From Sphingobacterium sp. UBA5670 (GTDB lineage Bacteria; Bacteroidota; Bacteroidia; Sphingobacteriales; Sphingobacteriaceae), in the NCBI RefSeq assembly GCF_002420705.1, contig NZ_DIIM01000023.1, positions 28,349 through 74,005 of the forward strand: a stretch of 45,657 nt of DNA. Reading direction: 5' to 3'. This document shows, piece by piece, positions 1-8,098 of the stretch. A program made the translations under genes and the position numbers. The notes beneath the pieces are model-generated. The model worked only from the letters and a program-made list of their open reading frames with translations, was not told the DNA's origin and ran no database searches. The first letter of the stretch is position 1. Every line of letters begins with the position of its first letter.

Positions 1-18
1 CAAATGGCTTTTTTTTGT

Positions 19-34
19 ATCTGAAATTTCAGAT
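19..34. repeat. 16-bp perfect palindrome just past the dnaJ stop
   Basis: The sequence atctgaaatttcagat is its own reverse complement and starts two bases beyond the dnaJ stop codon. In the dnaJ direction it is followed by an A-run, not a T-run, so it is not a canonical intrinsic terminator. It may still be a 3'-end hairpin. Confidence 0.35.
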
Positions 35-35
35 T

Positions 36-1190
36 TTAATCGAAATATTCTTTGATTCGCTCGAAGAATGATTTTTCACTTTTACCCGGTTGAGGTTTAA
101 AGTTTGGTGATTCTTTGAGTTTGTTCAATAATTCTTTTTCTTCATTGGACACGGCTTTCGGCGTCCAGATATTTACATATACAAGTTGGTCTCCTTTGTG
201 ATAAGAGTTTACTTCAGGAATACCTTTTCCCTTTAAACGTAAAATTTTACCACCTTGTGTACCAGGCTCAATTTTGATCTTCGCTTTGCCATCTATAGTA
301 GGAACTTCTACGCTAGTGCCTAAGGTAGCATCTACGAAATTAATGTATAGATCATAGATTACATTCAGCCCATCACGTTTTAAGCTTTCGTGTGGAACTT
401 CTTCAATTAGGATAATTAAATCTCCTGGGACTCCACCACGCGGAGCAGCATTTCCTTTTCCACTCATGGAAAGTTGCATACCTTCACTCACTCCAGCAGG
501 AATATTGATCGCGATTGTTTCCTCACCACGTTCTAGCCCTTCACCTCTACAAGTTGTACATTTTGCTGTGATTTCAACACCTTCACCGTTACAAGTAGGA
601 CAGGTGCTTGTTGTTTGCATTTGTCCTAAGATGGTATTCGTCACTCTTCTAACAGATCCAGATCCACCACAAGTTTTACAGGTATGGAAAGAAGATTTAT
701 CTTTAGCACCAGATCCATCACAGCTATGACAGACAACTTGTTTGTTGACCTTTACTTTTTTCTCAACGCCTTTGGCAATTTCTTCCAGCGTTAATTTAAC
801 TTTTATGCGTAAGTTACTTCCACGGGCTACACGACGGCCGCCACGTTGGCCACCGCCACCACCAAAGAAGCTTTCAAATGGATGTCCTCCACCAAAGATA
901 TCACCAAATTGGCTGAATATATCTTCCATATTCATACCGCCGCCACCGCCATAGCCGCCACTAGCAGAATTACCGGCATGGCCAAATTGGTCATAACGTT
1001 GACGTTTTTGTGGATTGCTCAAGATATCGTATGCCTCAGCAGCTTCCTTAAATTGTTCTTCAGCTTCATGATCACCAGGATTTTTATCCGGGTGATATTT
1101 TATCGCTAACTTGCGATAGGCTGATTTAATCTCCTTCTCGTCCGCTGAACGCGCAACACCAAGTATATCGTAATAATCTCTTTTTGACAT
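36..1190 (-). CDS. dnaJ: Chaperone protein DnaJ (type I Hsp40)
   Basis: Cytosolic co-chaperone that delivers unfolded proteins to DnaK and stimulates its ATPase. At 384 residues it is the usual type I length. An N-terminal J domain carries the essential HPD at residues 33-35. A Gly/Phe-rich linker follows (about 72-120, many GGGG runs). Next come four zinc-finger repeats, CHSCDGSG, CKTCGGSG, CPTCNGEG and CTTCRGEG (about 153-225), and then the substrate-binding beta domains. The ATG lies 10 nt after the grpE stop, so the two genes form a grpE-dnaJ operon. dnaK is not in the window. Nothing looks degraded. Confidence 0.98.
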   Translation of the reverse strand: MSKRDYYDILGVARSADEKEIKSAYRKLAIKYHPDKNPGDHEAEEQFKEAAEAYDILSNPQKRQRYDQFGHAGNSASGGYGGGGGMNMEDIFSQFGDIFGGGHPFESFFGGGGGQRGGRRVARGSNLRIKVKLTLEEIAKGVEKKVKVNKQVVCHSCDGSGAKDKSSFHTCKTCGGSGSVRRVTNTILGQMQTTSTCPTCNGEGVEITAKCTTCRGEGLERGEETIAINIPAGVSEGMQLSMSGKGNAAPRGGVPGDLIILIEEVPHESLKRDGLNVIYDLYINFVDATLGTSVEVPTIDGKAKIKIEPGTQGGKILRLKGKGIPEVNSYHKGDQLVYVNIWTPKAVSNEEKELLNKLKESPNFKPQPGKSEKSFFERIKEYFD

Positions 1191-1200
1191 CGTCTTAATA

Positions 1201-1752
1201 TTATTGACCTATAACCACTTTTGCGTGACGGATAACTTTGTCACCTAAGTAGTATCCTTTTTCGATCACGTCCACGACCTTATTTTTTAATTCTGCAGTT
1301 GGTGCAGGAATTGCTGTAATAGCTTCTTGCAACTCAGGATCGAATTCTTGGCCTTTAACTTCCATTTCCTTTAAACCCAATTGCGACAATGTTTGTCTGA
1401 ATTTGTTGTTAACAATGTCCATCCCTGTTTTTACAGATTCAACATCCGCAGCAGATTCCATGGCTGTTAACGCTCTATCGAAATCATCTAGTGTAGGTAA
1501 TAACTTACCGATGACATCTTTTCCAGCTGATTGAATCAATTCAACACGTTCTTTGCTTGTACGTTTTCTATAATTGTCAAATTCAGCAGAAAGACGAATG
1601 TATTTATCTTTTGCCTCTGCCAATTCTGCAGCCAATTTCTCCTCAGTAGACAGTTCTTCTGCGATATTATCCGCAGGCTGTTCCTGTTGTTCAGAAGAAT
1701 TTGTTTCTACTGGATCTTGACCTTCATCATAATAATTATCTTGCTCATTCAT
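1201..1752 (-). CDS. grpE: Nucleotide exchange factor GrpE
   Basis: GrpE releases ADP from DnaK and so resets the chaperone cycle served by the adjacent dnaJ. The 183-residue protein has an acidic, low-complexity N-terminus (residues 1-40, rich in E, Q and D). A long helix follows, including LSAEFDNYRKRTSKE, the hallmark of the dimeric GrpE coiled coil. The C-terminal beta domain ends with VIEKGYYLGDKVIRHAKVVIG, typical of the DnaK-contacting head. It is first in the grpE-dnaJ operon. Upstream on the minus strand TTTG and TAAATTTTTG lie about 17 nt apart, a loose match to the Bacteroidota promoter. No CIRCE element was seen, so HrcA control is not supported. Confidence 0.97.
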   Translation of the reverse strand: MNEQDNYYDEGQDPVETNSSEQQEQPADNIAEELSTEEKLAAELAEAKDKYIRLSAEFDNYRKRTSKERVELIQSAGKDVIGKLLPTLDDFDRALTAMESAADVESVKTGMDIVNNKFRQTLSQLGLKEMEVKGQEFDPELQEAITAIPAPTAELKNKVVDVIEKGYYLGDKVIRHAKVVIGQ

Positions 1753-1820
1753 ATCTTCAATGCTAAAATTAGATTCAAAAATTTACTCTATGCTTCGTTT
1801 GTCAAAGTTTTTGCCAAACA

Positions 1821-1877
1821 ATAAAATTCCGACAGCTTGTCAGATTTTATTAAAAAAGCCTAACAATTTGTCGGAAT
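1821..1877 (-). terminator. Stem-loop region after the ftsE-like gene
   Basis: Between the ftsE-like stop and grpE there are two overlapping inverted repeats. One is attccgaca (1826-1834) with tgtcggaat (1869-1877), followed on the minus strand by a short T-rich stretch. The other is ataaaat (1821-1827) with attttat (1844-1850), enclosing gaca/tgtc. Only one can form at a time. This could be a terminator for the upstream gene or a control structure for the grpE operon; the sequence does not decide. Confidence 0.4.
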
Positions 1878-1903
1878 CTCTCTATTATGTGTCAGTTTTC
1901 CTA

Positions 1904-2584
1904 CTAGATACTGACATTGTCCTGTAATATTCCATCGCCGGTTTTTATGATACGAGATGGCATATTACGGATAATAGTATAGTCGTGGGTTGCCATTAAA
2001 ATAGCTGTTCCCGAATTGGCAATGTCACGCAGTAACAGAACAATTTCTTCTGATGTGGCCGGATCTAAGTTACCGGTAGGCTCATCTGCCAAAATAATTT
2101 CGGGGTTGTTTAATAATGCACGAGCGATTACGATCCGTTGTTGTTCACCTCCAGAAAGTTCATGCGGCATTTTCTTAAGTTTGGAGCGAAGTCCTACTTT
2201 TTCCAATACATCCAATATGCGGCTATCAATCATTTTTTTATCTTTCCAACCTGTTGCTTTAAGTGCAAATTCCAGGTTTTTCTCAATACTTCTGTCTGAC
2301 AACAGATGAAAGTCCTGGAAAACGATACCCAATTTTCTTCGCAGGTAAGGAACGTCATTCTCGTGCAGCTTTTTTAGGTCAAAGCCCGCGATCATACCTT
2401 CGCCATTGCCAATGTATAAATCGCCGTAAATGATTTTTAATAAACTACTTTTTCCACTGCCGGACTGCCCGATAAGATAAATAAACTCTCCTTTGCCAAT
2501 GTTTAAATTGACATTTGACAATACCAAATGCTTTTGTTGGAAGATATCAACGTTTTTTAATGTAATAACTTTATTCTCAATCAT
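1904..2584 (-). CDS. ftsE: FtsE-like ABC transporter ATP-binding protein
   Basis: A 226-residue stand-alone ATPase subunit of the FtsE/LolD type. All nucleotide-binding motifs are present: Walker A GQSGSGKS (39-46), Q-loop FQDFHLL (Q90), signature LSGGEQQR (143-150), Walker B with D167-E168 in LADEPTGNLD, and the switch histidine H200. In Bacteroidota this protein is usually named FtsE. With FtsX it couples ATP hydrolysis to septal peptidoglycan hydrolysis. No ftsX lies in the window, so the partner must be elsewhere and a LolD-like role cannot be excluded. The start is 5 nt after the stop of the small upstream gene, indicating co-transcription. Confidence 0.85.
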   Translation of the reverse strand: MIENKVITLKNVDIFQQKHLVLSNVNLNIGKGEFIYLIGQSGSGKSSLLKIIYGDLYIGNGEGMIAGFDLKKLHENDVPYLRRKLGIVFQDFHLLSDRSIEKNLEFALKATGWKDKKMIDSRILDVLEKVGLRSKLKKMPHELSGGEQQRIVIARALLNNPEIILADEPTGNLDPATSEEIVLLLRDIANSGTAILMATHDYTIIRNMPSRIIKTGDGILQDNVSI

Positions 2585-2589
2585 GGAAG

Positions 2590-2793
2590 CTAAAATTCTA
2601 ATTTTTTAATTTGCCCAAAAGGCATTTCTCTAACCAGTTGCATGATATATTCTGCCTTTTCCCCTAATCCGATCTTATCAAGTGATTTATCTGGTCGGTC
2701 GACTCTAAAATATGCCAGCAAGGTGAAGGCATCATCTCTTAATTGTACATAATCAGGGATTTTGGCGACGCCTTTTACTTTAATGATATACAT
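2590..2793 (-). CDS. Small conserved-looking hypothetical protein before ftsE
   Basis: A 67-residue soluble protein of mixed charge, with no signal peptide or membrane segment. I do not recognise a named domain. It reads as genuine coding sequence, with a DKSLDKIGLGEKAEYIMQLV helix-like segment. Its stop is 5 nt before the ftsE-like ATG, so the two should be one operon. The ATG is preceded by an exact TAnnTTTG box only 6 nt upstream, so the message may start at or next to the start codon. No internal ATG exists until residue 51, so a much later start is unlikely. Confidence 0.75.
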   Translation of the reverse strand: MYIIKVKGVAKIPDYVQLRDDAFTLLAYFRVDRPDKSLDKIGLGEKAEYIMQLVREMPFGQIKKLEF

Positions 2794-2799
2794 AATTTC

Positions 2800-2807
2800 A
2801 AAGTTAG
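2800..2807 (-). promoter_or_regulatory. -7 box TAACTTTG, 6 nt from the start codon
   Basis: Exact match to the Bacteroidota -7 consensus TAnnTTTG on the minus strand, ending 6 nt before the ATG at 2793. A TTG lies about 12 nt upstream, closer than the usual 17-21 nt. If transcription starts at the normal distance the mRNA has essentially no leader. Confidence 0.5.
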
Positions 2808-2848
2808 TATTTTTAATGCAATTTTTTTAATACGAATTTAAAGGGAGC

Positions 2849-3862
2849 TTACTGGTTTGCAAATAGGAAATCCAGCGTATTGACTCCATCGGCAAAATCA
2901 TTTAATGCTGGGCATTGACTTTCTCCAAAAGGAAATACCGGCGATTCTACATTTAACGAAATTTCTGATACAATGCATTGGATATTTTCATACTCTTGTT
3001 TGAGCTTGTTTTCGACTTCAGCCTGTGTTTCGTAGGTTTGGTAATAGACGACAGCAAGGGGAGAAGCAGTGCGTTCATCTTCTTTGAGCAATAAAAATCC
3101 ATTATCAAAATGCTTATCACCATTGATCAGATAGATGGATTTGTTGTAATCGTAATTGTTGTTGTATTTGAAATGCTCGGTAATGGTGTTAAATGCAGCA
3201 ATACCCTCAAAAAATTGCGCGATGGGATAATCTTTTGGAATGAATAGTTTTGATACGGAGCGACAGCCCAGACCGAAATAATCAAAGATGTCATGCCCAA
3301 GGGCGTTCAGTTGGCCTGGAGATTCTTGTCCACCAATGACTGCAATGCTATTTCTGTTACGACGAATAATATGAGGCTTAGTACCAAAATAGTAATCAAA
3401 ATAACGAGAAGTATTATTAGAGCCTGTTGCAATAACCAAATCGAAATCTTTGAGTTTTTCTACAATATCAAAAGCATCCAGAAAGGAAGGCTCGATTTGT
3501 TTAAGCAGATTGAGAACATAGGTGGTCAGTCCAGCATCGTCTGATGAGATTTTAATTTTGGCTTTAAAGCCGCTGATCAAAACACAGAGAATATCATGGA
3601 ATCCAACCAAAGGAATATTGCCGGCAAGGATTAAACCTACAGTTTTCGTCGAACTAAGATCTGGATAAGGAGCCAACCATTGAGTTAGCTTTTCTGTTGT
3701 CAAATTGGCAGCAATCGCATGAATCGCGCGTTCAACATTTTGTGGGGTGTACCATGGGTTTTTATGTTGAGCGAATTGAATGATTTGAATCATATCTTCA
3801 GGTCGCTGTTGTAGCTGCTCGCCTAATTTTACAAACGCACTTATTCGTTGTTGCTTTGTCAA
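2849..3862 (-). CDS. Acyl-CoA reductase, LuxC family
   Basis: Member of the LuxC family, which reduces an activated fatty acyl group to the aldehyde with NADPH through an aldehyde-dehydrogenase-like thioester. The 337-residue protein has the ALDH-like layout. A nucleotide-binding region contains VGLILAGNIPLVGFHD (about 76-91) and DLVIATGSNNTSRYFDYYFG. The nucleophile is probably C200 in GLGCRSVSK, and the preceding IRRNRNSIAVIGGQES matches LuxC proteins. It is shorter than Vibrio LuxC (about 480 residues). It is divergent from the ferredoxin at 4019 across a 156-bp gap, an arrangement I recognise from Bacteroidota. The physiological substrate is not evident here. Confidence 0.85.
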   Translation of the reverse strand: MTKQQRISAFVKLGEQLQQRPEDMIQIIQFAQHKNPWYTPQNVERAIHAIAANLTTEKLTQWLAPYPDLSSTKTVGLILAGNIPLVGFHDILCVLISGFKAKIKISSDDAGLTTYVLNLLKQIEPSFLDAFDIVEKLKDFDLVIATGSNNTSRYFDYYFGTKPHIIRRNRNSIAVIGGQESPGQLNALGHDIFDYFGLGCRSVSKLFIPKDYPIAQFFEGIAAFNTITEHFKYNNNYDYNKSIYLINGDKHFDNGFLLLKEDERTASPLAVVYYQTYETQAEVENKLKQEYENIQCIVSEISLNVESPVFPFGESQCPALNDFADGVNTLDFLFANQ

Positions 3863-3888
3863 AATATTAAAATTTTAAAAGATGAATA

Positions 3889-3911
3889 CACAAATTTGTA
3901 TTATATTTGTG
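3889..3911. promoter_or_regulatory. Palindrome between luxC-like and ferredoxin genes
   Basis: The half-sites cacaaat (3889-3895) and atttgtg (3905-3911) are perfect inverted repeats around a 9-nt centre, in the divergent intergenic region. A TATATTTG box on the plus strand (3902-3909) overlaps the right half-site. The layout is what an operator controlling one or both genes would look like. No regulator is assigned. Confidence 0.35.
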
Positions 3912-4018
3912 CTGTTAACATTAATCAACGTGAATCAACTAGCCTTATTGTTCAATCAGACTTTGTTTCATATTGATAATGCAAAAATAGTTTATTTATC
4001 ATAATTGTGAGGTTATAA

Positions 4019-4369
4019 ATGGCGATTAAAATTACAGACGAATGCATTAACTGTGGTGCTTGCGAACCGGAATGCCCAAATAATGCAATATACGATGCTG
4101 GTGTAACTTGGAAATTTTCAGATGGGACGGCTTTAGATGGGATTATTGATTTTGGCGACGGTGTTACCTTAGATGCCAATGAGTCTCAGGAAGCAATCTC
4201 TAATGAAGTCTATTATATTGTTTCAGATAAATGTACAGAATGTGTAGGTTTTCACGATGAACCTCAATGTGCGGCAGTTTGCCCTGTTGATTGTTGTGTG
4301 GATGATGAAGATGTGCGTGAATCTAACGATGAGCTCTTAGCGAAAAAAGCTTGGTTACACGCGGAATAA
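4019..4369 (+). CDS. 2[4Fe-4S] ferredoxin, Alvin-like
   Basis: A 116-residue soluble electron carrier with two cubane cluster motifs. The first is C9-x2-C12-x2-C15-x3-C19-P. The second is C72-x2-C75-x8-C84-x3-C88-P; the 8-residue spacing between its second and third cysteines is characteristic of Alvin-type ferredoxins. About 50 residues separate the motifs, with an inserted WKFSDGTALDGIIDFGDG segment that is longer than in clostridial ferredoxins. Extra cysteines C92-C93 follow the second motif. A charged C-terminal helix ends the protein. It is divergent from the LuxC-type reductase and followed by a strong terminator, so it is a single-gene transcript. Confidence 0.95.
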   Translation: MAIKITDECINCGACEPECPNNAIYDAGVTWKFSDGTALDGIIDFGDGVTLDANESQEAISNEVYYIVSDKCTECVGFHDEPQCAAVCPVDCCVDDEDVRESNDELLAKKAWLHAE

Positions 4370-4391
4370 ATTTAGTGTTCCGTTAAAATAT

Positions 4392-4423
4392 AAGGCAGGA
4401 TAAGAAATTTTCCTGCCTTTTTT
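4392..4423 (+). terminator. Intrinsic terminator of the ferredoxin gene
   Basis: Perfect 9-bp stem aaggcagga / tcctgcctt with a 10-nt loop, followed by a T-tract. It begins 22 nt after the ferredoxin stop codon. Confidence 0.92.
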
Positions 4424-4487
4424 GTGTTTTTGTATTTTGACGAAATCGATATTTTGTTGCGAAACTTAGCCGTTTGGAATAATAATA

Positions 4488-4518
4488 TTTGCAAAAGCAT
4501 AGGATTTTTTTATTTTTG
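4488..4518 (+). promoter_or_regulatory. Bacteroidota sigma-A-type promoter of the symporter gene
   Basis: TTTG (4488-4491), a 19-nt spacer and TATTTTTG (4511-4518) match the -33/-7 consensus TTTG-N19-TAnnTTTG exactly. The ATG of the symporter is 26 nt further on, giving a normal short leader of about 20 nt. Confidence 0.75.
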
Positions 4519-4544
4519 TTCTTTTGACCATTAAAATCTTTTAA

Positions 4545-5981
4545 ATGTTAAAAACCAAAATAGGGTTGATTACCCTGATCACAGTTACATTAGCTTGTAT
4601 CATTGCTGTATTATACGAATTTGATGTTGTAGGCTTTTCGCATGAATTTCTAATGGCTGTCCGTTGGATAGTTGCTACCGTTTTGGTTGTAAATGCGCTC
4701 TTTAAGAAAAATTTGACTACCTGGATTCTGACCTGTATGATTATGGGGATATTTGTTGGTTTGGATTTTCCAAATCTAGCAATTTCCCTGCAGCCTTTAA
4801 GTAAAGGATTTATCAAATTGGTAAAGACTATTGTTGGACCGATTCTTTTTGCTACACTTGTTTATGGAATTGCAGGGCATTCTGATTTGAAGCAGGTAGG
4901 ACGTATGGCGTGGAAATCGATGCTTTACTTCTTTTGTGCTACAACTTGTGCTATTTTTATCGGTTTGGGAGCTATAAACCTGACTCGGGCAGGGGTAGGT
5001 GTGGATGTTGCTCATATGCCGCATGAAGAGCTTCCGGCACCGAAAGAAAGCATGGATGAGCATATCCTTAAAACACTTCCCGACCATGTCCATCCTGTAT
5101 ATAAGTTTACTTCTTTTATAAGGGACTTATTTCCGGAAAATATCGTCAAGTCTGTAGCCGATAACCAAGTTTTGCAAATTGTTGTATTTTCAATTTTGTT
5201 CGGAATTGGATTGGCAATGGTGGATGAGAAAAAACGTAAGCCTTTGGTGGATTTTACCGAGAGTATGTCTGAGACGATGTTTAAGTTTACCAACATTATT
5301 ATGTACTTTGCTCCAATTGGAGTGGGGGCTGCGATGGCTTACACCGTAGGACATCTTGGTGTCGATATTCTCAAGAATCTTTTCATGCTATTAGCGACCT
5401 TATATTTTGCTTTAGTTTGCTTTTTATGTCTGGTGCTCCTTCCGGTGGCACTTTATTTAAAAATACCAGTGAAACGTTTTATCAATGCGATTAAAGAACC
5501 TGTTTCGATTGCATTTGCTACGACAAGCTCAGATGCTGCGTTGCCAAAAGCAATGAGCGCAATGGAGAAATTTGGCGTTCCCCGTAAGATTGTTTCATTT
5601 GTCATTCCTACAGGATATAGCTTTAATTTGGATGGTACATCCCTTTATCTATCATTGGCCGCAATCTTTGTGGCTCAAGCAGCAGGAATACATCTGTCAT
5701 TTGGACACCAATTGATGATCGCTTTTACCTTGATGATCACATCCAAAGGCGTGGCAGCGGTTCCAAGGGCCTCATTAATTATTCTGATAGCTACAGCCGA
5801 TCAGTTCGGTTTACCGACATTTGTCATTGCAGCAATTTTGGGTATTGATGAATTGATGGATATGGCACGTACCTCAGTCAACGTTATAGGAAACTGTCTT
5901 GCTACAGTAGTTGTTGCTAAATGGGAAGGAGAATTTGATGAAGAGGCTCCTTACCGTGAAGATACGGAGGGATTGATCTAG
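4545..5981 (+). CDS. Dicarboxylate/amino acid:cation symporter (DAACS, GltP/DctA-like)
   Basis: Inner-membrane secondary transporter that imports glutamate, aspartate or C4-dicarboxylates with Na+ or H+. The 478-residue protein shows the family core. It has a serine-rich hairpin ATTSSDAALPKAMSAME, then FVIPTGYSFNLDGTSLYLS containing the ion- and substrate-site NLDGT motif, and the second hairpin TLMITSKGVAAVPRAS. The last core helix carries DELMDMARTSVNVIGNCLA, with the D-x3-D/R-T-x2-N-V pattern of substrate-binding residues. Three hydrophobic N-terminal segments precede the core. An exact promoter and a strong terminator flank it, so it is monocistronic. Which substrate it prefers cannot be read from sequence. 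Confidence 0.93.
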   Translation: MLKTKIGLITLITVTLACIIAVLYEFDVVGFSHEFLMAVRWIVATVLVVNALFKKNLTTWILTCMIMGIFVGLDFPNLAISLQPLSKGFIKLVKTIVGPILFATLVYGIAGHSDLKQVGRMAWKSMLYFFCATTCAIFIGLGAINLTRAGVGVDVAHMPHEELPAPKESMDEHILKTLPDHVHPVYKFTSFIRDLFPENIVKSVADNQVLQIVVFSILFGIGLAMVDEKKRKPLVDFTESMSETMFKFTNIIMYFAPIGVGAAMAYTVGHLGVDILKNLFMLLATLYFALVCFLCLVLLPVALYLKIPVKRFINAIKEPVSIAFATTSSDAALPKAMSAMEKFGVPRKIVSFVIPTGYSFNLDGTSLYLSLAAIFVAQAAGIHLSFGHQLMIAFTLMITSKGVAAVPRASLIILIATADQFGLPTFVIAAILGIDELMDMARTSVNVIGNCLATVVVAKWEGEFDEEAPYREDTEGLI

Positions 5982-6016
5982 AACATATAAGCTGACGAAT
6001 AGTGTTCAGTGCTTGC

Positions 6017-6051
6017 AAAGCAGTTTTAACTAAGGTTAAAACTGCTTTTTT
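6017..6051 (+). terminator. Intrinsic terminator of the symporter gene
   Basis: A perfect 14-bp stem, aaagcagttttaac (6017-6030) and gttaaaactgcttt (6035-6048), with a 4-nt loop taag and a T-tract. It lies 35 nt after the stop codon. Confidence 0.95.
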
Positions 6052-6157
6052 ATTATACTGTAGGTATTGGTAGTCCTGTTGGTATTATTTGTGTGGGATT
6101 ATTGCAAAGACTTTCGGCCAGAGACGAAGGATATTAAAGTGCTGGAAAAAAAAATAC

Positions 6158-6206
6158 CTGCAAGCGGTTGATATAACTGCTTGGCTGTTTTTCATCGCTT
6201 GCAGGC
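6158..6206 (-). terminator. Terminator at the end of the met operon, with a competing hairpin
   Basis: The 10-bp arms cctgcaagcg (6158-6167) and cgcttgcagg (6197-6206) form a stem that is followed on the minus strand by nine T residues, a good intrinsic terminator for the metNIQ-ychJ transcript. The left arm can instead pair within 6162-6184 (caagc...gcttg, with gtt/aac inside), which would exclude the terminator stem. Confidence 0.8.
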
Positions 6207-6219
6207 TATAAATTTTATA

Positions 6220-6600
6220 TCATCGTCCATCTACATAGTACCACAAGTCACCTAGTTTTTTGAACGTGGATTTTTCATGGTGAATCTGAACTTCCATCTG
6301 GGGGTTCAGGTAATGTGCTTCAAACTCGACAGTGTGAGCAGTAGATTTTAGAATGGAAAGTTGCATCCATTTATTTTCTTGCGCCCATTGTCCAATAGCC
6401 TGTTTATTTTGAAACCTTCTTGTTGATGGATGAAAAGTGTTGTACAGAAAATCGATGTGCTGAACAACAAAGGCACTGTAGCGTGCGCGCATCAGGGCCT
6501 CCGCTGTGGTCGCATTAACATGAGAAAGATGTATTTGCTGACAGCATTCGCTATAAGTATTGCCAGAGCCACAAGGGCATAATCGACCTGATTCTATCAC
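6220..6600 (-). CDS. YchJ-family protein with SEC-C motif
   Basis: A 126-residue cytosolic protein of the YchJ/UPF0225 family. The N-terminus has the zinc-binding SEC-C-like motif CPCGSGNTYSECC (C8, C10, C19, C20), also found at the SecA C-terminus. The rest matches the YchJ NTF2-like fold, with EALMRARYSAFVVQHIDFLYNT followed by a WAQENKWMQLSIL segment and a GDLWYYVDGR end. The biochemical role of the family is not established. It starts 16 nt after the metQ stop and precedes the terminator, so it is probably the last gene of the methionine-import operon. Whether that placement is functional is unknown. Confidence 0.88.
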   Translation of the reverse strand: MIESGRLCPCGSGNTYSECCQQIHLSHVNATTAEALMRARYSAFVVQHIDFLYNTFHPSTRRFQNKQAIGQWAQENKWMQLSILKSTAHTVEFEAHYLNPQMEVQIHHEKSTFKKLGDLWYYVDGR

Positions 6601-6616
6601 TTGTTTGTGCTAATTT

Positions 6617-7429
6617 TTACCAGCCCTTAATTGCCCCATTTTTGAAGACCTTTTTTGCGGTAGCTTCTACTTCTGGTGACTGATATGCTTGAATAAACTG
6701 TTGGACTTTCTCATCGTTTTTATTATCAGAACGGGCAACGATTAGATTGACGTAAGGAGATTCTTTGTCCTCTGTGAACAAACCTTGTTTTTCGGGATCC
6801 AATCCAGCTTGAGATGCGAAACTGTTATTGATGATTGCAAGTGTAACTTGAGGATCATCCAGAACACGAGGTAACTGTGGCGCTTCCATCTCAATGATTT
6901 TAACCTGTTTAGGGTTGCTTACAATATCTGTTACTTTAGGCTGGATACCAACATTTTCTTTTAAACCGATAATTCCTTCCCGTTGCAGAAGCAAAAGCGA
7001 GCGCCCTCCATTGGTAGGGTCATTTGGGATGGCAATAGTGGCTCCGGGCTGTAATTCGGTGATGGTTTTGATTTTCTTTGAATAGGCAACGATAGGAAAT
7101 ACAAATGTGTTTCCGACAATGGTTAGTTTGGTGAAGCCGCGTTGTTTGGACTGCTCTTGTAAGTAAGGCTGATGCTGGAATACGTTTACATCGATATCAC
7201 CTTGATTTAGGGCTTCATTGGGTACAACGTAGTCGTTGAAGGCTACTAACTCCACATCGAGATTGAACTTTTCTTTTGCAACTTTCTTAGCCGTTTCTGC
7301 TAGTTCCTTTTCGGGGCCGCTCACAACACCGACTTTAAGGATATTCTCTTTCTTTTCCCTGTTATTGCATGCCACAATCGATACGAGACTGAAAGCTAAG
7401 ATTGCAAATGCATAGTTCAATTTTTTCAT
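6617..7429 (-). CDS. metQ: Methionine ABC transporter substrate-binding lipoprotein
   Basis: NlpA/MetQ-family binding protein that captures methionine, probably both D and L forms, and hands it to MetI. The 270-residue precursor has a lipoprotein signal peptide with lipobox SIVAC, giving C21 as the acylated residue. Family signatures follow: LKVGVVSGPEKELAETAKKVA, an INVFQHQPYL-type motif seen here as VNVFQHQPYL, and IAIPNDPTNGGRSLLLLQ. Residues after the cysteine (NNREKK) leave it free to be held at the outer face of the inner membrane. It is encoded 15 nt after metI in the operon metN-metI-metQ. Confidence 0.95.
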   Translation of the reverse strand: MKKLNYAFAILAFSLVSIVACNNREKKENILKVGVVSGPEKELAETAKKVAKEKFNLDVELVAFNDYVVPNEALNQGDIDVNVFQHQPYLQEQSKQRGFTKLTIVGNTFVFPIVAYSKKIKTITELQPGATIAIPNDPTNGGRSLLLLQREGIIGLKENVGIQPKVTDIVSNPKQVKIIEMEAPQLPRVLDDPQVTLAIINNSFASQAGLDPEKQGLFTEDKESPYVNLIVARSDNKNDEKVQQFIQAYQSPEVEATAKKVFKNGAIKGW

Positions 7430-7444
7430 ATGATATAATTTATG

Positions 7445-8098
7445 TTAACGATGGTTTACTTTCTTTGAAATGTAATCCCCTGTATATTGTAATAGGAATA
7501 CGATTAAAATTAATAAAATTAGAACAGAATTCATGATAAAAGTGTCGTATCCGACATAACCATATTGATAACCAATCTGTCCCAGTCCACCAGCACCTAC
7601 CGCGCCACCCATTGCAGAGTATCCAACTAGTGTGATCAGTGTAATTGTTGCATTATTTACTAGCGACGGGAGAGCCTCAGGAAGTAATACTTTAAAAATC
7701 ACCTGTTGAGCATTTGCTCCCATTGCCCTTGAGGCTTCGATTAGGCCATTTGGAATTTCCAAAAGACTATTTTCCACGAGCCTTGCAATAAATGGGGCCG
7801 CACCTATACTCAAAGGAACCAATGCTGCAGACATACCTATTGATGTCCCGACGATATTACGCGTAAATGGAATCATCCATACAATGAGTATAATAAACGG
7901 GATAGACCGAAACACATTAACTATTAAAGAAACAAGTTGGTGCATGGCTTTGTTTTCCAGCAGTTGATGTTTTCGGGTTAAGAACAGGTATATCCCGAGT
8001 GGGAGACCTAGCAAAAAACCAAAGAAACCAGACAGGAACGTCATGGTCAGGGTTTCTAAAGTCCCCGATAGCAGAAGATTAAATACCTGATCAGACAT
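7445..8098 (-). CDS. metI: Methionine ABC transporter permease
   Basis: Inner-membrane permease of the MetNIQ importer. The 217 residues hold about five transmembrane helices. The binding-protein-dependent EAA loop is present as EASRAMGANAQQVIFKVLLPEAL, which docks on MetN. The early LLGLPLGIYLFLTR and the FRSIPFIILIVWMIPF segment are typical of MetI. Its first 8 nt overlap the end of metN, evidence for coupled translation. Confidence 0.96.
   Translation of the reverse strand: MSDQVFNLLLSGTLETLTMTFLSGFFGFLLGLPLGIYLFLTRKHQLLENKAMHQLVSLIVNVFRSIPFIILIVWMIPFTRNIVGTSIGMSAALVPLSIGAAPFIARLVENSLLEIPNGLIEASRAMGANAQQVIFKVLLPEALPSLVNNATITLITLVGYSAMGGAVGAGGLGQIGYQYGYVGYDTFIMNSVLILLILIVFLLQYTGDYISKKVNHR

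Noticed and set aside
742..1109. Long open frames opposite dnaJ
   Set aside because: They are shadows of the Gly-rich and zinc-finger codons, giving proline-rich or low-complexity readings.
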